A stretch of DNA of 64,000 nt from Mesostigma viride (GCA_009746045.1 RPFO01001383.1:115098-179097), one strand, 5' to 3'; shown: positions 38,940-51,065, counted from the first letter of the stretch. Program-made: numbers and translations. Notes: generated by a model from the sequence alone, not told the origin.

Positions 38940-41551
38940 AAATCGGACGAACAAAGTTAATACATATTGATCGAACCGGTATGTTACGGGGGGGTCTCAA
39001 GCACAACCATTTTCGTTGAGTGTGGTGGGGTATTGCTATGCAAGGGTTACTCACAAACACTCTCCTAGACAACACAAACAAGACGTTATGTACTAGGGGA
39101 GCTCCAACCCCTCTAACTTGGCGCCCATTCACGCCTCGCACATACTGCCAGTGTATGAAGTAAGTCATGTAAGCAAGCGAGAATACAAGACTGATCGGAA
39201 CGACCACCCTTGGCCCCCGGCATACACCCACACACATCACAAACCCCTTCAACCGCACCCGTCCTCAACCTAGGACACTTTCCCTCAACAAAGCAATTAT
39301 GGAGCAATCCAACCGTGCCGGGTCACCACTTGTATAGGGTAGGCCTAAGGATCACCCTCGGCCCAAACACCGTTCTCAAGTTCGCCACTGGCTGAACAGC
39401 AGGGTCCAAGCTCAAACAACTACCAACAGCTCCCGCAGATCCCCGAGAGTGCCCAACATGATCGCCCGCAGAATGCCGTACTGGTCGCGAGGACCTAGTT
39501 GTGAACAACTTGGTCAGCGCATTTGCAAGGTTGACCTTCCCCGGGATGTGAAGAACACTCACACCATAGGACAACTCCTTGAGCAACCAGAAGTCCAAAT
39601 CACGCGTACGAGACAAAGCATTCAAAATGAAGCTTACAAGTGGCTGGCTGTCACTATGGACAGTCGTAGTCAGTACCAGGTGAACATCAAGCCCCTCGCT
39701 GAGCCAACGCATGAACTGCTCGAGGTACATGGAGTTCTTGATGCACTCACAGACTCCACGACATTCCTTAGTGTCAAATCCTACTGCCACACTCCGACAC
39801 AACCTCGAGTACCACCCGCACAGGGAACCACCGCCATTAGGGTTGGCCATCACAAACAAGCCACCCATCCGCGCTCTTACCCTGGTGAGCTCTTGGCCCT
39901 CGCCCGACGTGTCTGTAAAGAACAACGGGCTGGGACATAGACTAGCCAGAGAGCACCACACCCTGACTAGCAGTAACGTACCGCTTGATGACCGAGGGAA
40001 CCACCTTAGCCAACACCTCGTCCACCGTCCTGCTCAACACGAGCAAGTCAGGCGCGCACACTGCAGCCATCCACCCAAGCTTACCACGAAGGCTGCTCCA
40101 CAAACCTTTCACGCACCAGCCATCCACTACATCCCGGAGCTCCTGGCGGTACTTGTCTGTGACACACAAATGCGTCCGATGCTTGCCCTTGACAACACAC
40201 AAGGACTGCACCACCCCGCAGAACACACGCGGGGTCAATGGCTCAACCACCTGCACCTCACCCACGGTGAACAACTTGTCAGAATAGAACCTGTGTAGCT
40301 CAGGCCGCGGCGCAATCACCCGCAAGTCATCCCCGTGCAGCTGAATGAACATAGGCCCAAGGGGCGTGTGCACCATGAACAATGATGGATCATAATATGG
40401 AGACACCTCATACTGCACCACCTGCCCTATAGCTTGCGCAGCAAACCAAGTCTCCACACAATGGAAGCATTGTGCAGGCCCTCTATCGACTTGCGCAAGC
40501 CCCATGAAATGGGCCGTTACCACCTCCATCCAGAAAGGCAGTGTCTGCACTACCAGCTTCGCAGCACCTTCCCACACCTCAGCTGCCAACTCCTCACCAT
40601 AGTTGGGGAAAGCACGCCTGACATCAATGGACGCGCATGCATAATCCTTGCCCTCATCCAGGAAGTTAAGAAAGAGGATAGTGATGAGACAGAAGCTATC
40701 CCACGCGAGCCCCAACGTATACGGCTCCTCCTTGGCTAGCTCACTGGTCCTAGCAAACTCATGCGACACAGGACGCACATAGCAGATCTCCACTCCTGCC
40801 TTGACCTTGTGATTAAGCACCATCTTGAGAGGTAGTACCCTGGCTCCCTTGGCACATGGTCTAGCGGCTCATACACACCATACCATGCCCACTCCTCTGG
40901 CGCCCTCCGCAGCGCACACCACCAACTGTAGAACCCACTAGGCGTTGACATCTCTATCACCAGCTGCGCATAGCTGCTTGGTGAGTGCGCGGCTATGTCC
41001 CGTTGGTATATTCCTGTACTCGAGCAATGCAAAAGAGCAGGCAACACCAGGAGAGCCGCGGACGGTAGATCCGCGCCCCATGCCACACCATCCGTCCCCG
41101 AAAATGATGCCACACGGGCCGCAGCGCCACAGACACGACCAAGAGGCAAGACCGACTTGTAGGAATCTAGCTGTAGGAATCTAGCTCTATCAACCCATGT
41201 CCCAACATGGTCAGCAAAGAGCTCCGGATGCGCACATCGGGGTGATTGAGAAATGGTAGGCCCAGTATTGCTGGCCCGTCGTAGCCTCTCAGCACACATA
41301 GACATGAGTCTCCCGACCAAGTATCTCTAGCGTCACCTCGCCAACCACCTGCATCTGCACCTGGCCCGAGAAATCCTCTACTACTATAACTTCCACTTTG
41401 ACGCTGACATCGGGAAATGCCTAGCTACCGCTTCACCAAGCAGGCACACCACGGCATTGGTATCCACCTCCAACCTGCAACTATCTAGCCCGTCTTCACG
41501 CCGGCTTGCGAGCTTTGAGACAGATGCGGCGCTCTCACCTGCCCTACTTGC
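38940..41551 (-). pseudogene. Copia RT and RNase H, copy 2 (inverted, better preserved)
   Basis: A 293-residue RT frame (40823-39942) is continuous from MVLNHKVKAG through IDVRRAFP and HGDD to the thumb region; RNase H (39961-39323) follows in another frame with FTDTSGEGQE, DTKECRGV, HSDSQPL and the ADALTK-like NLANALTK. The upstream RT part, 41320-40736, contains RCAHPELFADHVGTWVDRARF, lost from copy 1. Homology with copy 1 stops at 41552. Confidence 0.8.
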
Positions 41552-42442
41552 CTCCGGACTTAGCCAAGTCCGAACGGAACCTCCGGACTTAGCCAAGTCC
41601 GATACTATATGTGACTGCGAGCCTATACACCCCCCACACACACGTTTAAGATTCTCAGGTTTAAGATCATGAGCCCCTGGATTTGACCTCTACTAGTAGT
41701 ATAATTGTAGTAGAATGTAGTAGAACTTAGTAGAATCGAATCACAGTAGTAAGATTCTTTAAGATCATGAGCCCTGGATTGGTCGGACCCCAATCTCAAA
41801 CGTGGGGGGGGGGGGGGTAATATAAGACATGGTGGGGATATTTAAGCAGGGTGCCTCAAACCTGGCCGATGCGGAGCTTCTCACGCCTACTCTGACTACA
41901 TCCAAAGGACCCGGCCGCTTGCGTAGGCACTAGGGCTTCCTACCGATCACAGGAGATCTTTCCCTTCAAATTTTCACGTCCGTTGTAAATGAGTGACAGA
42001 TCTGAACAATGAGTGACAGATCTAAACAAACCAAGTAACGAGAATGCACCAGCGGCAAACGGCATCGTCGGTATCTTACTATCGCTAAGCGGAATGCAGA
42101 TATTTAGGACAACTGCCCGTGGTCATCATCACGTGTCACAACAACCAACTTACCCTCCAATCAAGTGCACAGTAAAAGCCAGTGATGCATGCAGTGTCAC
42201 GCCTGTCCTGTAAGATTGATTTTTGTTCCCCTTGTCGGCAGCGCCTTCCCTTTCCTTACTTTGATTCAGCATGTTTGTTGACAGACATTCCCTACACCTT
42301 TTGCTAGTGTCGACTTCTTGGTGCATGCGACATTTCTTGGAACATAATCTCCGGAATGTTTAACTAAACCATGACCTAGGATGCGGCATGGGGTGTGCGC
42401 GTGGCCTGTGAATCCATAAAATAACACCGTGTTTCTACGCAG
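41552..42442. other. Boundary region: foldback fragment, G-run, no gene
   Basis: 41555-41625 contains duplicated cggacttagccaagtccg words and the end of the foldback family seen at 29.9 kb. A pure G run lies at 41805-41818. Two copies of ttaagatcatgagcccctgg-type sequence (41664 and 41760) flank a tagtagaa-rich stretch. The 5' exons of the gene starting at 42443 may lie here but cannot be seen. Confidence 0.45.
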
Positions 42443-45400
42443 CGCTCCCGCCGTCGCCGTCGCCCCCACCGCGATCTTTGATACCTCTACCGCCATCTCC
42501 CCAAACCCCCCTTCCATCCCCATCGCCAACAAACTCACCTCCCTTCTCAGCACCACCATCCCCACCCATGGCCGCCAGCCCTCCACCCCCCACGTCCCCA
42601 CCACCTCCGCCCCGACCGCACCCCGGCGGACCAGACATGTGCGTGGCATCCCTGGCCATCGGTCATGGGTTGCAGCTGCGGCAATACGAGTCGCAGTGGC
42701 CTCCGGGCGGGTTCGACCCCGGCATCCACAACTACTTCGTCACCTTACAGAACGCCCAGTCAGAGCTCGTGATTGAAGCCACGTGGCTGCACGCAGGTGC
42801 AAGCGTGTCAATATATGGGCCGGGGACAAGCGTGGACGGCGTGTCTTTGACAAGTGTAAGCCTACAACTTTGCAAGGCATGCCTTTTTGGGCGTGGATGC
42901 ATCATGGGCATAAGTATCTATCAATAAATTGTCACTACAGCCTCACAAGGTAATCCCTGTGGGGGGTTTAACTCATCAAGAAAAGCACATGTCCTGGTCA
43001 TGGGCAAAGCGCCCATGGGATATAGGTGGACAGGCGCATAAGGAGGGGACAGAGCGTCGCCATTAAATGCAAGCACTTTGACTTGGTGTTTGATCGCACA
43101 AAGTGTTGGCCCCTGAGGCTCAGAAATTACAGAAAGGATATTTTGCAAGGTTGTCACCATCCCACCCGACCATCAACCCGTCCACGCATCCGTTCACCCA
43201 ACCTTCCACTGAGTGTCACGCCACGCTGAAATTTCTCCCACGCCACTAGGGCCTTAGAGAGGAGTGGCCAATTCCAAGTTCCTTTATCGTACTGCCGCGG
43301 TTACTATTAATTGTTCGTTTGCTATAGCAATTTGCTAGACAAACCTGTTTCAATTTATGATTGAACTCCACACTTTAAGGTGCTTAGTATTGGATTCGCC
43401 AGGTGTAAATAGGGTAGGGGTTATGTGTGTTGATGGTGAGGGTAAGTGTTGTGATGCAAGCTCTCAGTCTGTCATGTGTGTTGATGGTGAGGGTAAGTGT
43501 TGTGATGCAAGCACTCAGTCTGTTATGTGTGTTGATGGTGAGGGTAAGTGTTGTGATGCAAGCACTCGGTCTGTCATGTGTGTTGATGGTGAGGGTAAGT
43601 GTTGTGATGCAAGCTCTCAGTCTGTCATGTGTGTTGATGGTGAGGGTAAGTGTTGTGATGCAAACACTCAGTCTGTGATGTGTGTTGATGGTGAGGGTAA
43701 GTGTTGTGATGCAAGCTCTCAGTCTGTTATGTGTGTTGATGGTGAGGGTAAGTGTTGTGATGCAAACACTCAGTCTGTGATGTGCGTGGACGGTGAGGGT
43801 AAGTGTTGTGATGCAAGCTCTCAGTCTGTTATGTGTGTTGATGGTGAGGGTGAGTGTTGTGATGCAAGCACTCAGTCTGTCATGTGTGTGGATGGTGAGG
43901 GTAAGTGTTGTGATGCAAGCACTCGGTCTGTTATGTGTGTGGATGATGAGGGTAAGTGTTGTGATGCAAGCACTCAGTCTGTTATGTGTGTTGATGGTGA
44001 GGGTAAGTGTTGTGATGCAAGCACTCAGTCTGTTATGTGTGTGGATGGTGAGGGTAAGTGTTGTGATGCAAGCACTCAGTCTGTTATGTGTGTGGATGGT
44101 GAGGGTGAGTGTTGTGATGCAAGCTCTCAGTCTGTCATGTGTGTTGATGGTGAGGGTAAGTGTTCTGATGCAAGCACTCAGTCTGTGATGTGTGTTGGTG
44201 GTAAGGGTAAGTGTTGTGATGCAAGCACTCAGTCTGTTATGTGTGTGGATGGTGAGGGTAAAGTGTTGTGATGCAAGCTCTCAGTCTGTCATGTGTGTTG
44301 ATGGTGAGGGTAAGTGTTGTGATGCAAGCACTCAGTCTGTCATGTGTGTGGATGGTGAGGGTAAGTGTTGTGATGCAAGCACTCAGTCTCTTATGTGTGT
44401 TGATGGTGAGGGTAAGTGTTGTGATGCAAGCTCTCAGTCTGTTATGTGTGGTGATGCTGACGGTAAGTGTTGTGATGCAAGCACTCAGTCTGTGATGTGT
44501 GTGGATGGTGAGGGTAAGTGTTGTGATGCAAGCACTCAGTTTGTTATGTGTGTGGATGGTGAGGGTAAGTGTTGTGATGCAAGCTCTCAGTCTGTTATGT
44601 GTGTTGATGGTGAGGGTAAGTGTTGCGATGCAAACACTCAATCTGTTATGTGTGGTGATGCTGAGGGTAAGTGTTGTGATGCAAGCTCTCAGTCTCCTAG
44701 CTAAGGGAAGTGTGCATCGGGCAAGGAGCGCAGTACGAGGTGCTGGTGGGTTGGGGAAGGTGGTGGCGCGATCCTGGTGGCGTAGGCGCTCTCCATGAAT
44801 GAAGGTGGCTAAGTTACGATGACCGCACGCAGTGAGTCAATGAATTAAACATTGATGTGGTTTGTAACATGTGCTAAGAGATTTACCGTGATTTTATCTC
44901 CCTCTCCTTTCTCTTGTGAAGGCTGCTGTCAGTTTGATCCCCAAATCCCATGCCTAGCATGGCATGGAATAATCATGTCCCTCCCTATCCCCAGGCTAAA
45001 TTAACAACCCTGTAGTGTGGACCATTGTAGTCAAGTTCTGGTGCCTCTGAAACCATGTTCTTGTCTATCTGCCCTTCTTGATCCCAGCAAGGTAACAACG
45101 TCAAACTCTCCCGAGGCTGACGCATGGGCATAACGATGGGTTTCGGCTAGTTTTGGAAACTTGGCATTCTTCTTACTCGCTGCTGTCTTTGTTTGAACCT
45201 CCTGTGTGTGTTGACTTGGGTACCATCCTCCACCTGTTCCCCCCAGCGAGCCAACGTCACGCTGTCCCCCTTCCTTGTGGGCATAACGATGGCGTACATC
45301 ACATCCACGTGCACCGACGCTGCCGGCACCGCCACGCTTACCTATGTCATCAACGTCACGCGGCTGGGCCCGCCCACCACGGTCACCGCACGCTTTGCCG

Positions 45401-48400
45401 GCTGGTCGTATGATATGTTCGTCAACGACACAGTGGCGCAGGGGGAGCTGCGGTCCACCCTGGCACAGGCGTACGATGTACTGGTCGAGCAGGTGTGTGT
45501 GAAACACGTTGTACTGCTGGGTTTGTGCTAGGACAACGTGAGCAGCTTTGAGGGATTGTAGTATCAGGCTATCTGCGAAACGCAGGGATAGGTGTGGCTC
45601 GACCTGGCACAGGCATGTGGATTCTACGCCTATGTGTCGGTGGGGACAGTTGCGCCTATGCGTCGATGGGGACAGTTGCGCCTGTGTGTCGGTTGGGACA
45701 GTTGCCCCTATGTGGTGGTGTATGGACTGCTTGGTCGTCTAGTAAAAGTTTTATCCGGTTCCCCATTCACGCACACATGCACACACATTGCGGCTCACAC
45801 AGGGTCCAGGCCCACCAAGTCAGTAAGGTATGTGTGACCAGTGTTTTTTTCATGAGATTATGTGTCATCCTCTTTTCCCATTCTTTACACACAAATCACA
45901 CCTCACGGTCACATGTTTCTCCCATCTAATTCAGGGATGTGGGGGAGTCGCTTGAGTATGCTATCACTGCTTGTTTACAGCGATACAGTCTACCATCGGG
46001 ATTCATTATTACACCCACAAGTCGCAGGCCCAGTTTCACTCCTCCTCCTGCTGATGCATTGCTAGTCCATGGTACACCCCGTGTGAAACCTGAACCGTGA
46101 GATCCGGTTTCAAAATTCATTTGATGTACTGTATGTTCAATTTGATGTTCCATCTGGAATCCAAATCTCCAGATCCAATTTCAGAGCATCTCGGAAGGAA
46201 GTGTGGTCGCCACATACACAATCGCGCCGCTTATCCCTTTGGCCCGCGAGATGTTCGCCAATCCCACCACTGCCGCGACACATGACCCTGAGGCTGCAGC
46301 CCTCGTGGAAGCCAAAACCGCCGAGGTGCTTGACGTCGTGGCAGAGGCAGGCGCTGAGCTGGTGGTGAGGTTGATAGGGTACCCGCCGACGAACCAGGAG
46401 GTGCAATCGATGGAGGTGGCGCTGATACAGCGGCAACCAGGGGGCAGCGTGCAGAGTGAGTGAACTTGGTTATGGAGGTGGAGGTGATTAGTCTGCTTCA
46501 TAAAGGGGTGACAGAGGGGTGATAGATCTGCACGGGGAAACGTTCCACCTGTCCAGATACTGGTAGATGGAGAAAATGCAGAGAAGGTGGAACTGATCAT
46601 TAATAGATATGTGTGGGTTCCTTAGTAGAGGGCAGGGGTGATGGATGTCTACCAACAGCCTTACAGCCTGTACATCAAGTAGGTCAATAATCAAAGACCG
46701 GGTAAATGATAAGAAGCTTATTTAAGTATGCCGGTCATAACTGAGTCATGGCTTAGTAGGTAATTGTAACGAGTGTGTATCGAGGATGTGAACAGTAAAC
46801 AGTGCTATTTTATGAATTTGGGTGTGGGCAATCCAGCTGTTCCACTGACGCCACCCCAGATAGATCATGGGACCATCCATGTTGCATGATGGTCTAAGCT
46901 GTGATAATGTGACCTATAGGACACGCCTGTTCCCCGCTGCCCTTCCCGGGGCTCACCCTACCCACCTAACACCCCCCCCCCCTGCCCCCCTATACACACA
47001 TCTCTTGTTCCCCTTCCTTCACCCCCGTACTCCCCCCGGCTGTGCAGTCAACTGCCCCGCCTGCCCTTCCCGCTTCTGTCTGTCGCTCGTGCAACTGCCT
47101 TCAGGCGCCGACAGCTGTTTCTGCGTACCCTGTGCCAAACCAGGTGAGTGCTAATACAAAACGGGAAATCTTTTGTGATCTTGGCTTGGCCGGTGACATC
47201 AGGTGGCAATTCTAGGTCTTTGTTCAGTAGCCGGCGTTAGGTTTAAGTCACAATCTGCGGGGGGGGGGGGGGGGGGTTGGCTTGGCTTGGCTTGGCTTGG
47301 CTTGGCTTGGCTTGGCTTGGCTTGGCTTGGCTTGGCTTGGCTTGGCTTGGCTTGGCTTGGCTTGGCTTGGCTTGGCTTGGCTTGGCTTGGCTTGGCTTGG
47401 CTTGGCTTGGCTTGGCTTGGCTTGGCTTGGCTTGGCTTGGCTTGGCTTGGCTTGGCTTGGCTTGGCTTGGGTTGGGTTGGGTTGGGTCGGGTCGGGTCGG
47501 GTCGGGTTGGGTCGGGTCGGGTCGGGTCGGGTTGGCTTGGCTTGGCTTGGGTTGGGTTGGGTCGGGTCGGGTCCGCTCGGCTCGGCTCGGCTCGGCTCGG
47601 CTCGGCTCGGCTCGGCTCGGCTCGGCTCGGCTCGGCTCGGCTCGGCTCGGCTCGGCTCGGCTCGGCTCGGCTCGGCTCGGCTCGGCTCGGCTCGGCTCGG
47701 CTCGGCTCGGCTCGGCTTGGCTTGGCTTGGCTTGGCTTGGCTTGGCTTGGGTTGCATCGGGTTGAAACACATCCTCCAGTTGATCACTACTTAGCTTGCA
47801 TTGCGGGTTTGGCTTAGGCAGGGGTTTTCTAACCACATGGTAGGCGTAGAAAATGCCTTTTTGTTAAGTGTTTGGAGCATAACACTACATCCGTTTTTTT
47901 CTCAATTAGTTATAATTCACTCCTTACTAGCTTGATCACTTACTATCGGAGCATGATACATGGATTGGACATGCAATTCTCTTGCTTCCTCTTGATCTCG
48001 CTCTATTTGCTGACAGGCATGCCCATCCCTAGTTTCTTATTAAAATGTTTAAAACCGACAAATCGGCCTCAACGTTTTTCCTTATTATCAGCACGTGAAT
48101 AACTTTTTTTTACCGTTGTCAAAATTTTCCGTCCGGTAATCAAGACAACAACCAGCTCAATTTTCTTACGTTTCTCTCACTCACTATCGCTCCTCTGAAT
48201 CCCTCTCTTCCGATCCTTTGGTGCCCAAACCCTCCTGCAGAGAAAAACGGCTCGCCCTCTCTTGCCATCGCCATTCCAGTCGCTCTTGGCGGCGCGGTCG
48301 TCATCGCTGCCATCATGGCAATCGCTGTTGTTATCCACAAGAAGCAGCAAACCAACCATTATGAGATGGATGTTGGAGTCCAGGTCCCCATCAGCTCCCC

Positions 48401-48449
48401 GATGGCCACTCCCCCGGTGTCCGACCTTGATCAATACCAACGACCCTGA
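42443..48449 (+). CDS. Type I membrane protein: Pro-rich, cadherin-like, Cys-rich, one helix
   Basis: Exons by splice signals and phase: 42443-42855, 45247-45492, about 45981-46082 (uncertain), about 46173-46455, 47048-47143, 48241-48449. Exon 1: a Pro/Ser run (PPPPTSPPPPPRP), then the first half of a cadherin-like beta sandwich (FDPGIHNYFVTL, ASVSIYGPG). Exon 2 completes it (NVTLSPFLVGIT, TLTYVINVTRLG). Exon 4 has ISEGSVVATYTI, like SEA-type domains. Exon 5 is Cys-rich (CPACPSRFC, CFCVPC). Exon 6 has a membrane helix (LAIAIPVALGGAVVIAAIMAI), HKK stop-transfer residues, a short tail and TGA at 48447-48449. Phases agree at 1-2, 4-5 and 5-6. The N-terminus with any signal peptide is not found. 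Such layouts suit algal cell-wall or adhesion proteins. Confidence 0.7.
43422..44698. repeat. 51-bp minisatellite, about 25 units, in intron 1
   Basis: Units read VMCVDGEGKCCDASTQS in one frame; since 51 is a multiple of three the frame stays open for 304 codons until a one-base insertion at about 44260. Unit variants: agctctcag/agcactcag, gttgat/gtggat. Each unit contains gagggtaagtg, a consensus 5' splice site. The array sits in the 2,391-bp intron 42856-45246, so it is probably not translated, but a Cys-rich exon cannot be excluded. Confidence 0.9.
45633..45715. repeat. Three-copy 26-bp tandem repeat in intron 2
   Basis: Unit ggggacagttgcgcctatg with cgtcgat, gtgtcgg or gtgtcggtt spacers, three adjacent copies. 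Confidence 0.7.
47259..47757. repeat. Poly-G and pentanucleotide array in the last intron
   Basis: A run of 18 G (47259-47276) precedes (CTTGG)n, then mixed GTTGG/GTCGG, then (CTCGG)n, then CTTGG again. All units keep the five-base period with GG in register, so all six frames are open; the resulting reading frames (GLAWLGLAWL-like) are artefacts. It lies within the intron 47144-48240. Confidence 0.95.
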
Positions 48450-48594
48450 GCAGGCGCTCATCCTCTTTGTGGCCATCTCCCCGGAGACTGACGCACGTGA
48501 CCATCACTACCTCCCTTAGGAGGCACCCACCATCCTCATAGCTGTGCGCAATGATGAAGTGAATGCTCAGCCCCATAGGCCGCCAATAAGTTAG

Positions 48595-48690
48595 TAAGTA
48601 AGTACTTGAGTGTCATGCGCCAAGGCATGCCACGGAGTACTACAGTATGCTAATCTCATTAGAAAAATAATTACACAAAAGTTTAAACAA
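48595..48690. mobile_element. Second copy of the 99-bp SINE-like repeat
   Basis: Reverse orientation of 3861-3959, from agttagtaagtaagtacttg to about aacaaatat; identical over blocks such as tctcattagaaaaataatta. A partial third copy is at 52222-52262. Confidence 0.7.
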
Positions 48691-48773
48691 ATATCGTCTG
48701 CATCATCCCCCAACCGTTAAGCACTAGATGGGGATATCAAGTAACGTGCGTGTTTGCAACTTGCCCGTTGAAA

Positions 48774-48997
48774 CTCTACGGCGGAGCCAATTTTCGGAAG
48801 AACCTCACCCTTCTGCTTGCAAATTAGGGACAAATTCGGTGGGTGGATGGATGTATGTATGTATGTATGTATGGATGGATGGATGGATGGATTGACGGAT
48901 TTTCATCCCCTATCCCTATGTTTTCTCACGTGTACGGCCTTATAAGCTTCGCCAATTCTGGCGAACCTAACGGTTCTTCCGAAAATTGGCTCCGCCT
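48774..48997. repeat. Small inverted-repeat unit with (TGTA)n core
   Basis: ggcggagccaattttcggaa (48780-48799) is repeated inverted at about 48978-48997. The interior has gatggatg/tgtatgta simple repeats at 48842-48893. A MITE-like unit is possible; no target duplication is evident. Confidence 0.45.
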
Positions 48998-49644
48998 GAT
49001 AATCCTCATCCGAGCTGTCCTCTACTGTAATGGCAGACGAGGCGGTAGTGTAGCGGCTATCCTCAGGACCAATAACCTCCACCTGCGGACTGGCCGCCAA
49101 TGATCAGCCGCTTACACTCATTTGAGCCGATAACCGTACGCCAACGGCGATGCCAAAGGCCAGCATCCCTTTGGCGTCTGACATGAACGAGCGGCAACGT
49201 TCATGGTCACAGTGCGCATCAATGTCTTTGTCTGACCGGGCCGCTGGCCGACCCCGGTGCGCTGCCCCTGCTCATCAAGGCCGAGCTGAGGAGTACCCAG
49301 CCGCCGAACAACTCCATTTCTACGCCGCTGTCGGACCCGACCAGCTCCCCGCCTTGGTGATTAATTAAGCTGATGGCGTGAGTTCTCACGGGGTTCCCGC
49401 TGGACGTCTGCAGCCGGATCCTACGCGCCGTCGAGCCGGGTACTCCGTGGCCAGCATGCCGTCAGTGCATGCTCACGCACTTACTTTCGGATATGTGCTA
49501 CATATGCTCCCCATGGAGATATGAAGTGCGACAACTATGCCTGGACGCATGGCGATCCAACGCCGTGGAAGGACTAGGGTAGGGTATATGTTCTTAACCA
49601 TGTGCAGGGGGAACTAGATTAATAGTAGTATTAGATTAATTAAT
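48998..49644. other. Spacer, nothing recognised
   Basis: Several short ORFs without homology; no repeats except AT-rich words at the 3' side. Confidence 0.35.
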
Positions 49645-49703
49645 AGACACGTGACTGCGTCACGTGAGCATAAGAAGTCCCAGTGGGAGGGGAACATGGG
49701 ATG
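49645..49703. repeat. Direct repeat with gacgtgactgcgtcacgtga-like hairpin, copy 1
   Basis: Contains cacgtgactgcgtcacgtg, a 7-bp-stem hairpin, then gtgggaggggaacatgggatg. The second copy is at 51114-51171, beyond the hAT-like element. In both copies a taattaa-rich stretch precedes the hairpin. Confidence 0.7.
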
Positions 49704-51057
49704 CAGTGACTGGCCATACGCCGTATTATACGCCGTATTTAGCGTATTATTCGCGATACGCAAGCGGCGCGTACGAAAATGGGGTACTTTCATACGCAAC
49801 GCGCATTTTTGCGCATTTTTGCGTATTTTCGCGTATTTTTGGCTTACGAGGTGGGTGCATTTGCTTGCCTAGACTGCGGCGCGCCGCCCTGTAGTAGGAA
49901 CAAATAATTGCGTGATGAGTAGCTAGTGTATAGTGCACTAAAGCTAAAAGCGCGTTCATTGTGACTTGTGAAGGCGGGAAGGTGAAGGCGGGAAGGCTGA
50001 AGATTCATCATCAAGAAGGCGATAAGCAACAGTATATTTGGAATAAACGTACACCTATTTATCTGGATCAAGAAGGTGATAAGGTGTGCCAGCAACGTCG
50101 TGGTCGTCTGGCACCTATCTACATCGTAGCATATCGATATCCAGGCATGGCTGACACGAATGAGTCAATGGAACACGATGATGATGTGCGGCCCGATGAA
50201 GAAGAGGCCACATCCGAAACTGTCTGGACATACATTAGCAAAGAGCGCATCCTCAAGAATGGGCAGCAGACAAATAACTACTACATGGATGATGGAGTAC
50301 TCCGTTACAGGCTGCTGGTCGAGCAGGCGGAGAAGGAAAGCAATACCAGGAAGAGGAAGGCGACTAGTGACGCCAAGAAGCAGGCTGATGTGCGGGCGGA
50401 ACTTAAAGACAGGCTTGCAGACGTTGTAGAAACCGACGCCTTTAACTGGGTGTCCGCTCATGCCAGTAACACCTCGGGGCGCGCTGCTGGGGCGGCTGGG
50501 CCAAGCGGATCATCAAAGGGCCAATCCACCGAGGGTAATTAGCCCGCACCTTATGGGCTAGCCAGAGCTCAGCAAAGAGCAGCTGGACGAGGAGCTGTGC
50601 GAGGCATGCATTCATTCGCGCCTTTCAATGCCATCGACGCCCTTCAATGTCATCGACACCTCGGGGCAATGTATAGTGCATGCATATCTTGAGTTCTACA
50701 AATTTATTATCCTTTCCAGTGAGTTGTGCATTGATACTGGTATTGATACTTAGTTGCATGTTGTCTCGATTTTGAAGAGAAACTATCAAGTTAGACCGTT
50801 AGAAACTATGCTTGTATTTAGGTAGTGATGGCAATGCCAAGGTCATGCTATGTATGTCATGTATAGGCAAAAGGTATGGAAAAACACCAGCAGACTATGC
50901 TTGGTTGCTCAGAATGTTGAAACCCCCTAAAAATCATGCCAAAAAAGGGGTTTTCAACGGTTAGCGTACGATCAGCGTAGAATACATTATACACCACGTA
51001 TTATACATTATACACCTGGGGCCGCGTACGACGCGTATCGCGTATGGCCAGTAACTG
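49704..51057. mobile_element. hAT-like element, 1,354 bp, exact 8-bp target duplication
   Basis: Ends CAGTGACTGGCCATACGC (49704-49721) and, inverted, CAGTTACTGGCCATACGC (51040-51057), 17 of 18 identical. The target duplication atgggatg is at 49696-49703 and 51058-51065. Subterminal regions carry many gcgtat/atacgc words on both sides, as expected for transposase binding sites. No transposase is encoded; one ORF of unknown function lies inside. Confidence 0.9.
50147..50542 (+). CDS. Hypothetical acidic ORF inside the hAT-like element
   Basis: 131 residues from ATG 50147. Acidic N-terminus (HDDDVRPDEEEA), then VWTYISKERILKNGQQ and a charged helix rich in Lys, Arg and Glu, ending Gly/Ser-rich. 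No BED finger or DDE motif. It might be a captured or element-specific protein. The frame is open 62 codons upstream of the ATG. Confidence 0.35.
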   Translation: MADTNESMEHDDDVRPDEEEATSETVWTYISKERILKNGQQTNNYYMDDGVLRYRLLVEQAEKESNTRKRKATSDAKKQADVRAELKDRLADVVETDAFNWVSAHASNTSGRAAGAAGPSGSSKGQSTEGN

Positions 51058-51065
51058 ATGGGATG

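Noticed and set aside
43357-44271. A 304-codon Cys-rich repeat protein
   Set aside because: 51 bp is a multiple of three so openness is automatic, a one-base insertion breaks it at 44260, and flanking splice sites put it in an intron. Kept as a repeat.
47203-47836. Five overlapping ORFs with GLAWL or QAKPS repeats
   Set aside because: The five-base period of stop-free units keeps every frame open; it lies in an intron.
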